Source: Strongylocentrotus purpuratus (lineage: Eukaryota > Echinodermata > Echinoidea > Camarodonta > Strongylocentrotidae). From it: 64,000 bases of DNA. The translations under genes and the position numbers were made by a program. Below are positions 1 to 9,151 of the stretch, one piece after another; position 1 is the first letter of the stretch, and the number at the start of each line of letters is the position of its first letter. Below the pieces are notes generated by a model. The model was not told where the DNA came from, made no database searches, and saw only the letters and a program-made list of their open reading frames with translations. The stretch spans positions 7,094,242 through 7,158,241 of the forward strand of contig NW_022145611.1 of the NCBI RefSeq assembly GCF_000002235.5, given 5' to 3'.

Positions 1-159
1 AATAATGAACTATCAAAGAATGTTAATTCTGTAGATCTGTAACCACAATTGGTACATCCCTTTGGAAACCAATGCCAGTCAATGATGAGAGAAAATAGTG
101 GCATGAACGGCCTGCCATAGTTAAGTCCAACTTAAAGTCGGTCTTAGTCTTTGTGGAAC

Positions 160-315
160 ACCCCCAGGTTCCCATTTACTTCACCTGGGTGAAGTTCAGC
201 ACAATGTTAGATGAATTTCTTGCTGAAGGAAAGTAACGTCCTGGAGTGGGATCCGAACTCACGACCTTATGATTGAAAGACGAGAGTCAGAACCACTACA
301 CCATGACGCTTCCAT
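160..315 (-). repeat. tRNA-derived SINE, minus strand
   Basis: Read on the minus strand, the segment starts with a tRNA-like head. It has an A-box-like TGGTGTAGTGG (complement of 293-303) and a B-box-like GTTCGGATCCC (complement of about 249-259). The plus-strand flank (CCCATTTACTTCACCTGGGTG) recurs in other SINE copies in the window, for example near 54920. It is a dispersed Pol III-type repeat and not a tRNA gene, because no cloverleaf closes. Borders are approximate. Confidence 0.6.
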
Positions 316-572
316 GTATTATATGGATTATATAAATTCTACACGATAAGGCTTGATATGGGTTTCGCTTTTCTTAACGTCGTATTCTTTTCCTTCTTTT
401 CTTATGTATTTATTATTTTTTCGACCTCTGAAGTCTTTTCCCCAATTTTTTTTGTTTATTTCTATGTCATCAATCTCTTGTTTTCTTTTCTTACTTGCCT
501 TGCATTTTTCTTATATGCCGAATATTTCTTCATGTGGCCTTCTTTCCCGTCTTTCTTTATGTATTTCTCGTA

Positions 573-780
573 CACTCTAAAAACTGAATTTGTTAAATCA
601 CCATTTAAAAGGGCCGAAGAGTGACCACTCTTTCAAAATGGTAGATTAACACTTTGAACATGCTGGATCCAACACTATAGGTTGAATCTAGCAGGTTAAA
701 AAAAAAAATCTGACATTTTGAAAGAGTGGTCACCCCTCGGCCCTTTTAAATTGACATTTAACATTTTAGTTTTTAGAGTG
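573..780. mobile_element. Palindromic MITE flanked by TA
   Basis: The element begins CACTCTAAAAACT and ends AGTTTTTAGAGTG. The two arms (about 573-640 and 712-780) are near-complementary over about 70 bp, including the AAAGGGCCGAAGAGTGACCA region and its complement. TA dinucleotides flank it at 571-572 and 781-782, as expected for a Tc1/mariner-type target duplication. The short spacer has no coding capacity. The superfamily is inferred only from the TA flanks and the CACTNTAAAAA terminus. Confidence 0.7.
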
Positions 781-782
781 TA

Positions 783-1538
783 TAAATTCACTTGTTTTTT
801 CTTCTTTATGCCTCTTTGTTTCCCTCTCTTATCTTCTTTTGTTTCTATCCGATCTTTCCATACAATATCTTTATAATTTATATTTCCCCAATTTTGTTTC
901 ATTCCTTATGTACATGTACATGTAGTTACTTTTTGCTTTCTGAATTCTTTACTTCTCGTGCTATATCTTTTTCTCATCTTCTATTCACATTCTTCTTGAT
1001 GTACTTTTTACAAACCTCTACCCGGGTAGCTTTTGTCTGCCACCATGCATGTCAAGATTTTACCAGGGTATTACCCTATGATACCAGTGCAAAACCTTAG
1101 CCCACTATACACAGTTTACGGGGGATTACAAACTGGTTTACCTCAGGCCATCTGAGAGTTACGCCATGGGCGCTTTCCAGGCCCCGTCCGGGGTATCACT
1201 TGGTGTTATGGAAGATGGGACCTCTGTGTGAAAAGGGTATAACTGGTTCCAAAATTTGAATTACCAATTTAGTGGTCAGGACAAGTATCTTCCGCCAATA
1301 GGGACGAATTGCATGTAACGGCAAGGTTACAAGTAGATGAATCGCCCAGAGCTGAATTCATCCCTCTCACGCCTCATCTTCGAAATATAATTATGGAGGA
1401 TTCGTCGATTTATTGATGTCGGGTAGGCGCTATCGTGGCTCACCTAAATGATCGATATCATTATAATTGTTATTATTACCATCATCAGTCATCACCATGC
1501 ATCTTTATTATTATTGCTATCGGTCTAGGTCTAGTCTA
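783..1538. other. Non-coding, AT-rich; nothing recognised
   Basis: I see no exon, RNA gene or bounded repeat here. The short open frames are pyrimidine-rich accidents. ATCATT/ATTATT microsatellite-like patches occur near 1450-1520. Confidence 0.5.
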
Positions 1539-2061
1539 CACTGTAAAAAAAAGAATTTGTTCATTGGTAATTTTTACGTATTTTTTCCATGTAGAATTTA
1601 CTTGAAAACATTAGTTTTGCCACTTACGCACTAAATTTAAGTCTTGCTAACTCAAACTTTCAATTTAGTAGAACATACGTGGAATATTTAAGTAAAATCT
1701 TTAAGTAATTTCAGCTTGTATTAATTTAGTAATTTTAACTCAAAATCAGAAATTATACGTATTACTCAAACAATTTATGTTGATTAGTCTTATCTTTTTA
1801 AAGTAAGGACCGATGCAGTGCGTAATAGAAATATTTACATAATTTATGAATATTCATTAAGACCAAATTAAACTCTTTTTTAAATAAAACAATTCTTTTT
1901 TTGTGGTTGAATGAAAATTTAAGGACTTAAAAACATTTACTAATTCATTTAACATGGCTAAGCAAAGACAAGACAATTTTTAATTGTTACCCAGTTCAAA
2001 ACAATTCAAAACTTAATATTTCAGGAAATTGTCAACCAATTTTCCTTTTAAGATGCTACGA

Positions 2062-2525
2062 CAGGGGCGGATCTAGCTTTTTGCTAAGGGGGGGTTGACC
2101 AAAATAATGACGATGCAGAGCATCGTCCACGAGCCGCGAAGCGGCGAGCCGATTTTTTGGGGGGTGTTTATTTGAACCCCGTAAGTGATGTTTTCCTGGC
2201 ATCTATTAACACAATGGAGACCATAAAAAGCAGTGCATGATAACGTCTTTTTAAATCAAGTAACAGTTAAATACACAGTTATATCCAGAGTTATCATGTG
2301 TGTGGTTAAGTTACCAGATGAGTTGAAAATCTTCTCACAATATTTGCACTTGAAAGGGTTTCTCTCCAGCGTGCGTTCTTTTTTCTTTCTTTCTTTTTTC
2401 ACTTCGGCGGTGGCCCGTGTCCTCAAAAAAGCTGATGAGGGGGGGGGGGGGGGCAAGGGACTCTGTGACATTTGTTCGCCCAACCCCCCCCCCCCCCCTC
2501 CCCCCAAAAAGAAATAATAATAATG

Positions 2526-2561
<36 letters not shown>

Positions 2562-2682
2562 GAATTAAATACATAGAAATAGAATAAAATAAAATTACAA
2601 GTTTTAAAAAAAAGATTTTTTTTTTTGGGGGGGGGGGGTTGCAACCCCCCCCCCCCCCAACCCCCCTCTAGATCCGCTTCTG
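2062..2682. mobile_element. Non-autonomous hAT-like element with 5-bp TSD (copy A)
   Basis: The left end is CAGGGGCGGATCTAG and the right end CTAGATCCGCTTCTG, a 15-bp TIR with two mismatches. TACGA is duplicated at 2057-2061 and 2683-2687. Just inside the left end are two small hairpins (2112-2124 and 2133-2145). A relic of a C2H2 zinc finger follows, then long G, C and AAT tracts. It is a short relative of the element at 14414-19051, with the same left end, twin hairpins and zinc-finger segment. It is nested in the TA-flanked element around it. The 5-bp TSD resembles the hAT5 grouping, an assignment made from memory. Confidence 0.75.
2291..2376 (-). pseudogene. Captured C2H2 zinc-finger relic in hAT copy A
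   Basis: The minus strand can be read as PFKCKYCEKIFNSSGNLTTH. This has the C-x2-C, the conserved F and L, and the first zinc-ligand histidine of a C2H2 finger. Upstream codons resemble the HTGEKPF linker, with one extra base breaking the frame here. The second histidine position is not kept. A host-type zinc-finger fragment inside a transposon is best read as captured sequence. Confidence 0.65.
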
Positions 2683-3077
2683 TACGATCAAGTATATATA
2701 CAATTTGGAGCCTTTCAATATGTGTCGAATTGAAGCGTATGTAATAGTTTGTGATGGTGTTAGATATATATACGGTTAAATCTTAAATAGAAGTAGTGAA
2801 TGAATGAATGAATAGTGGATGTTACTTGTTAGATTAGATGGGTACCAAATCGTGCAATATGTAATCCTATCATAGCTTTTTTTTTAATTATCTAAAATGA
2901 TTACAATACTTAAATTATTTACGTTAATGTAACTCGATTTAACTGAGTAAAAATTTATTCAGCAAAATAATTAAATTCTACTTAAGATGCCGTAGGTAAT
3001 ATTTACTAAATAAAAATAAGGCAATTCTTTTCCTCAATTTTATTGAGTTATTTCGACTATTATTTTTTTACAGTGTA

Positions 3078-3648
3078 GTAATTATTATCATTATTGTTTT
3101 TGTTGTTTTCATTATTTTTATTATTATTATTATTATTATTATTGAAATAATGAATTCGTAATATACTTCCTTTCAATTGACGTTAATTGACCCCAATAAT
3201 CTCTATCATGAACCCCAGGGCACGAGTTATGACCTAGTACAATAAAGTTACAAATCAGTGTCTCAAGATTACCATCAGATCAATCCACCACGCTTTTTCA
3301 TTGATTTATTTCGGATACAGAAAGATACTGTTTCACGCGTCAACATCGACGGATTTCGTATGTGTTCTATATCCCGATGGTGCGACGCGGGTAATTTCTT
3401 AAATTCGGAGTCCTCTCAGACATCATCATGCAGAGTTTCCAAGTAATTGAAGAAACACCACAGTATTGTGTTGAAACCTTTGGACCATCTCTTCCTGTAC
3501 TTATAACAGAAGTTCTTTTACAAGCTGATCGTAAGTAATTTCTTTCGAATGAATCCGTTTTTAAACAACCAACCCATGAACCCATTCATTAGTGCGTTGT
3601 TCCGCCTATTGAAATTTGTGTCTGCATTTGCATTGTGATTGTATTTGT
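3078..3648. other. Non-coding spacer; nothing recognised
   Basis: This is single-copy-looking sequence between the TA-flanked element and the 3' end of the LINE. An ATT-rich microsatellite lies near 3105-3145. The short open frames here show no recognisable domain. Confidence 0.4.
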
Positions 3649-4171
3649 AGATTGATTGATTTTTATTCGACAAGCTTCCAACATACAACAATATACAATA
3701 ATAACAGATCAAAAAAAAGTCAGCTTGAACAGGATAACCCACGAAAGCTCGAGAGCTTATTTCCAGTGGGGTCCCTTACAGACATGTATAAAATTAATAA
3801 GTTAAAATAGTAATATTTACAGACAGATAAGAAAATTAAAAGAACTACTTATTAAAGATAATAATAATAACAACATTAAACTGATGATAGAAATGATATT
3901 AAGTACAAGAAGAAAAAGAAGAAGGAGAAGAAGAAAAAGAGGAGAAGGAAGAAGAGGAAAATAATGATGAATTTGTAGAAATTCTATAACGTACGAAAAC
4001 ATAAGTATATACAACATGAAAAAGTATGAACCGACAGAAGAATACAAATTTCAATCATATAACATGTCATTCACTTCTCTTCTCTGACTGTCAAGTATTA
4101 GGTATTCCTTTAATTTCCTCTTAAAATGATCATAGTTTCCTATTTCTTTTACACCATTGGGAAGGGAATTC
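3649..4171 (-). mobile_element. 3' end of the split LINE: RT C-terminus and 3' UTR
   Basis: From 4171 down to about 4048 the minus strand reads NSLPNGVKEIGNYDHFKRKL, continues to NDMLYD and stops. This is a typical LINE RT C-terminus (WNSLP followed by an FK-rich helix). The 3' UTR follows, with a C/T-rich stretch (about 3880-3965), the GGGACCCC...GGAAATAAGC block near 3755-3775 and an AATAAAAATCAATCAATC end. It is separated from the main RT frame only by the element at 4172-9170. Confidence 0.8.
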
Positions 4172-4201
4172 TACGGAGCCCCGGAAGTGACATGGAGAAT
4201 T

Positions 4202-5444
4202 ATTTTTTTTCTCGTTTTCCTGAGATAAATTCTCGTTTTCCTGAGATAATTTTTCGTTTTCCTGAGATAAATTCTCGTTTTCCTGAGATAATTTTTCGTT
4301 TTCCTGAGATAAATTCTCGTTTTCCTGAGATAATTTTTCGTTTTCCTGAGATAACTCCCGTTTTCCTGAGATATATTCTCGTTTTCCTGAGATAAATTCT
4401 CGTTTTCCTGAGATAAATTCTCGTTTTCCTGAGATAATTTTTCGTTTTCCTGAGATAACTCCCGTTTTCCTGAGATAAATTCTCGTTTTCCTGAGATAAT
4501 TTTTCGTTTTCCTGAGATAACCTCCCGTTTTCCTGAGATAAATTCTCGTTTTCCTGAGATAATTTTTCGTTTTCCTGAGATAATTTTTCCTGAGATTTTC
4601 CTGAGATAAATTCTCGAGATTTTCCTGAGATAATTCGTTTTCCTGAGATAATTTCGTTTTCTGAGATAACTCCCGTTTTCCTGAGATAATTCTCGTTTTC
4701 CTGAGATAAATTCTCGTTTTCCTGAGATAACTCCCGTTTTCCTGAGATAAATTCTCGTTTTCCTGAGATAATTTTTCGTTTTCCTGAGATAATTTTTCGT
4801 TTTCCTGAGATAAATTCTCGTTTTCCTGAGATAATTTTTCGTTTTCCTGAGATAACTCCCGTTTTCCTGAGATAAATTCTCGTTTTCCTGAGATAAATTC
4901 TCGTTTTCCTGAGATAATTTTTCGTTTTCCTGAGATAACTCCCGTTTTCCTGAGATAAATTCTCGTTTTCCTGAGATAATTTTTCGTTTTCCTGAGATAA
5001 ATTCTCGTTTTCCTGAGATAATTTTTCGTTTTCCTGAGATAACTCCCGTTTTCCTGAGATAAATTCTCGTTTTCCTGAGATAAATTCTCGTTTTCCTGAG
5101 ATAATTTTTCGTTTTCCTGAGATAAATTCTCGTTTTCCTGAGATAATATTTCGTTTTCCTGAGATAATTCCCGTTTTCCTGAGATAAATTCTCGTTTTCC
5201 TGAGATAATTTTTCGTTTTCCTGAGATAAATTCTCGTTTTCCTGAGGTAATATTTCGTTTTCCTGAGATAATTCCCGTTTTCCTGAGATAAATTCTCGTT
5301 TTCCTGAGATAATATTTCGTTTTCCTGAGATAAATTCTCGTTTTCCTGAGATAATATTTCGTTTTCCTGAGATAAATTCTCGTTTTCCTGAGATAATATT
5401 TCGTTTTCCTGAGATAATATCTCGTTTTCCTGAGATAATTCCCG
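4202..5444 (+). repeat. Left inverted-repeat arm: about 60 units of a 20-21 bp repeat
   Basis: The core TTTTCCTGAGATAA is followed by one of a few endings: ATTCTCG, TTTTTCG, TATTTCG (21-bp units), CTCCCG or TTCCCG (20-bp units). The variants are interspersed, often with ATTCTCG alternating with TTTTTCG. A degenerate patch lies near 4585-4660. The 21-bp period leaves long frames open (LRKTRIY-like repeats), broken in phase by the 20-bp variants, so the translation has no meaning. Confidence 0.95.
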
Positions 5445-6332
5445 ACCAATACATGTTGCATAACTTTCGAACCCCAGACATCGTTTGTTATATGATCACA
5501 GATTTCCCGATTTTCTTGATCGATTTTAATTTGTTTAAAACTTGAACATTTCATAGCTTTCTTATTTCATATCCGATTTTCCTCAAACTTTTATTAATCA
5601 CTTTGTCTTATTTGTCTCCTTTTATTAAAATATAGATATTCTTAGGGTGGCCTTCCCCTTTAAGGCCCTTTTGGAATTGATAATTATCTTCATAAATATA
5701 TCGAATTTCGACAATAATTGAGACCTACAAGGTGATGTGAATAACTGAATACCAGGCGCGGATCCAGGGGGGGGGGCCGAGCGGGTCTTGGCCCCCCCCC
5801 CCCCCCCCCCCCCGCCGCAAAAAAAAAAAAAAAAGAGAGAGAAGAAAGGAAAAGAAGGGAAAGAGAAAGAAGAGAAAAAGGGAAAGAAAGAAGAGGAAGA
5901 AGAAAAGAAAAGGGGGAAGAAGGAGATTGGGGAAGGCGAAAGGGCCTTGCCTCCCAGGCTGTTGACCCCCCCCCCCCCCAATCAAAAAAATAAGAGAGAA
6001 GGAAGGAAAGGGAAAGAAAAAAGGAAAAGAGGAGATACTGGCGTACTGATAGGGGGGGCTTGGGGGAAATCAAATTCAAACGTGGTTTATTTCTAATTCC
6101 ACAACGGTGGATTACTTTAATAATGCTGAAATGACATAATTTCCGAGATTTTTCCTCACTTTTTAGTTGATTCCTACTTGTCAGGGCCCGAGGTACGGCG
6201 GGGATCGGGAGCCCCGAGCCCCCCCCCCCCTACTTTTTTGAAAAAGTATATTAAAGAGAAATAAAATAGAATGAGAGCAAGAAAGAAAGAATAGTTAACT
6301 GCTAGTGTTGAAAAATAATGAGGCATCAAAAT

Positions 6333-6640
6333 ATGCTCATCTGACCGTGATTAATGCCTAAAACCCCTAAGCTTCCAGGGGCTCTGCCCCCTGGATTTCA
6401 CCTAGGGCCCTACGGCGGGCCCTTAGATGCTCATCTGACGGTAATTTAATGCCTAAAACCCCTGATATTTTGGGGCTCCGCCCCCTGGACCCCACGCCAA
6501 ATAGTGACGTGCCAGTCTCACAAAATAATAAGGTATACAAAAAAATGCTCATCTGACCTTAATTAAACGCCTAAAACCCCTGAGCTTCCGGGGCCGGCTC
6601 CGCCGCCTCGACCCCCCCCCCAGGGGCCCTAAGACGGCCC
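6333..6640 (+). repeat. Three direct repeats of about 100 bp inside the hAT element
   Basis: Copies start at about 6333, 6427 and 6545 with ATGCTCATCTGAC. Each continues to a CCTAAAACCCCT block and a GGGGCTCCGCCCC-like inverted block that can form a hairpin. There is no coding potential. Confidence 0.8.
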
Positions 6641-7630
6641 CTGATTCAGACAAGGATTAAGAGTATAGAGAACGATACAACGCATCGTCTTCTTTCTCTA
6701 ATAATATAATGAAACGTCAAAGCTTCGCGCAGGAGGGGAGGGGGGGGGGACTGAATTCAGACAAGGATTAAGAATCGAGAACGGTACAACGAATCGTCTT
6801 CTTTCTCTCATAATCTTATGAAACGTCAAAGCTTCCGCGCTTTGCGCGGGAGGGGGGAACCTGAATTCAGACGAGGATTCAGAGGCGAGAACGGTAATAC
6901 GAATCTTTAATGATTTAATGAAAGGTAAAAGCTTCCGCGCTTCGCGCGGGATGGAGGGGGAACTAAATTCCGATGAGGATTATTTTCGAGAACGGTACAA
7001 CGAATCGTCTATTTTCTCTAATGATTTAATGAAACGTAAAAGCGTCCGCGCTTCGCGCGGGAGGAGGGGGTTGGGGGAGAATCTAAATTCAGACGAGGAT
7101 TATTTTCGAAAACGGTACAACGAATCGTCTTCTTTCTCTAATGATTTAAGGAAATTTAAAAGCTTCCGCGCTTCGCACGGGAGGGGGGAACCTAAATTCA
7201 GACGAGGATTAAGAGTCGAGAACTCGACAAGGAATCGTCTCCTTTTTCTAATAATTTAATAAATCGTAAAAGCTTCCGCGCTTCGCACGGGAGGGGGGAA
7301 CCTAAATTCAGACGAGGATAAAGAGTCGAGAACTCGACAACGAATCGTCTTCTTTCTCTAATAATTTAATAAATCGTAAAATTTTCCGCGCTTCGCACGG
7401 GAGGGGGGAACCTAAATTCAGACGAGGATAAAGAGTCGAGAACTCGACAACGAATCGTCTTCTTTCTCTAATAATTTAATAAATCGTAAAATTTTCCGCG
7501 CTTCGCGCGGGAGGGGGAAAACTAAATTCAGACGAGAATTATTTTCGAAAACGGTACAACGAATCGTCTTTTTTCTCTAATAATTTAATGAAACGTCAAA
7601 GCTTCCGCGTTTCGCGGAGGAGGGAGGGGG
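6641..7630 (+). repeat. About nine tandem units of ~109 bp with a CCGCG-CTTCG-CGCGG hairpin
   Basis: Units begin with a variant of AATTCAGACGAGGATT and pass through ACGAATCGTCTTCTTTCTC. Each ends in TCCGCGCTTCGCGCGGGA, which folds into a 5-bp stem with a short loop, then a G-rich run. Starts are near 6641, 6750, 6862, 6963, 7084, 7193, 7302, 7412 and 7523. The two units beginning near 7302 and 7412 are almost identical, a sign of local duplication. Confidence 0.85.
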
Positions 7631-8087
7631 AAACTCGCCCCTCCCTGCACCGACCCCCCCCCCCCGCATTACGTCACTGTTCGTCACCATTACGTACCAA
7701 TATTTGGCTCGCAAAATTTCAAATTTGGCCCCCCCCCCCTAAGAAATCCTGGATCCGCGCCTGCTGAATACCCCCCTAAAACTGGATTTAGGCCCTAGGC
7801 TGACGGCCGTCGGCCTTGTGGGCTGTCCCCTATTGTAATCGGGCAGTCTGTTAATAAAGTGTTCTTGAATCAAGATAGATTTATCATCCAAATTGGTATT
7901 GTACCTAAATTTGTACGAGTAAGACTAGTGTCTTTTATTTGTTAATTGCGCTCTTCGCTCGCTCGCAATTTACAGTAAATATATATGACATCGTACTCAG
8001 GGGGGGGGGGGCATTCAGATGCCAAAACGTTATAAAATTAGAAGAAAATTGTATTTTTTCAATTCATTTTAACTGTTCATTTTACAA

Positions 8088-9131
8088 CGGAAATTATCTC
8101 AGGAAAACGAGAATTTATCTCAGGAAAACGAAATATTATCTCAGGAAAACGAGAATTTATCTCAGGAAAACGAAAAATTATCTCAGGAAAACGAGAATTT
8201 ATCTCAGGAAAACGAGAATTTATCTCAGGAAAACGGGAATTATCTCAGGAAAACGAAAAATTATCTCAGGAAAACGAGAATTTATCTCAGGAAAACGAGA
8301 ATTTATCTCAGGAAAACGAAATATTATCTCAGGAAAACGAGAATTTATCTCAGGAAAACGAAAAATTATCTCAGGAAAACGAGAATTTATCTCAGGAAAA
8401 CGGGAGTTATCTCAGGAAAACGAAATATTATCTCAGGAAAACGAGAATTTATCTCAGGAAAACGAAAAATTATCTCAGGAAAACGAGAATTTATCTCAGG
8501 AAAACGAGAATTTATCTCAGGAAAACGGGAATTATCTCAGGAAAACGAAATATTATCTCAGGAAAACGAGAATTTATCTCAGGAAAACGAAAAATTATCT
8601 CAGGAAAACGAGAATTTATCTCAGGAAAACGGGAGTTATCTCAGGAAAACGAAATATTATCTCAGGAAAACGGGAATTATCTCAGGAAAACGAAAAATTA
8701 TCTCAGGAAAACGAGAATTTATCTCAGGAAAACGAAAAATTATCTCAGGAAAACGAGAATTTATCTCAGGAAAACGAGAATTTATCTCAGGAAAACGAGA
8801 ATTTATCTCAGGAAAACGAGAATTTATCTCAGGAAAACGGGAATTATCTCAGGAAAACGAAAATTATCTCAGGAAAACGAGAATTTATCTCAGGAAAACG
8901 AGAATTTATCTCAGGAAAACGAAATATTATCTCAGGAAAACGAGAATTTATCTCAGGAAAACGGGAATTATCTCAGGAAAACGAAATATTATCTCAGGAA
9001 AACGAGAATTTATCTCAGGAAAACGGGAATTATCTCAGGAAAACGAAATATTATCTCAGGAAAACGAGAATTTATCTCAGGAAAACGAAAAATTATCTCA
9101 GGAAAACGAGAATTTATCTCAGGAAAACGAG
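8088..9131 (-). repeat. Right inverted-repeat arm: about 50 units of the same 20-21 bp repeat
   Basis: This is the same unit as in the left arm on the opposite strand (TTATCTCAGGAAAACG on plus), with the same set of unit endings. It is followed by a poly(A)-like stretch and the inverted 27-bp terminus. The 20-bp CCC-type variants occur in both arms, which implies either a common origin of the arms or exchange between them. Confidence 0.95.
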
Positions 9132-9151
9132 AAAAAAAAAATATCTCCATG

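Larger units (their letters stand above)
1539..3075. mobile_element. TA-flanked DNA transposon remnant with CACTGTAAAAAAA ends
   Basis: The left end CACTGTAAAAAAA (1539) and right end TTTTTTTACAGTG (to 3075) are inverted copies, each followed outward by TA (1537-1538 and 3076-3077). The interior is AT-rich and non-coding apart from a hAT-like insertion at 2062-2682. Subtracting that insertion and its TSD leaves about 0.9 kb. The ends and TA duplication suggest a non-autonomous Tc1/mariner-like or ISL2EU-like element. The TIR match is only about 13 bp, so the pairing of ends is probable rather than certain. Confidence 0.55.
5753..7763. mobile_element. hAT non-autonomous element, perfect 16-bp TIR and 8-bp TSD
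   Basis: The left end CAGGCGCGGATCCAGG and right end CCTGGATCCGCGCCTG are perfect inverted copies. CTGAATAC is repeated at 5745-5752 and 7764-7771, the 8-bp duplication typical of hAT. The 2011-bp interior has long homopurine/C tracts and two tandem-repeat families but no transposase frame, so it must have been moved by an enzyme encoded elsewhere. It sits in the central region of the foldback element, so it is younger than that element. Confidence 0.92.

Noticed and set aside
4130-5554. Open frame of 474 codons on minus (and an overlapping one of 436)
   Set aside because: Product of the 21-bp tandem array of the foldback arm. It jumps frame sense at 20-bp units and has no domain.
5788-6096. 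Lys/Glu-rich frame
   Set aside because: Homopurine tract inside the hAT element.
4202-9131. CRISPR-like regular repeats
   Set aside because: Units are contiguous variants of 20-21 bp with no unique spacers, in an animal genome.
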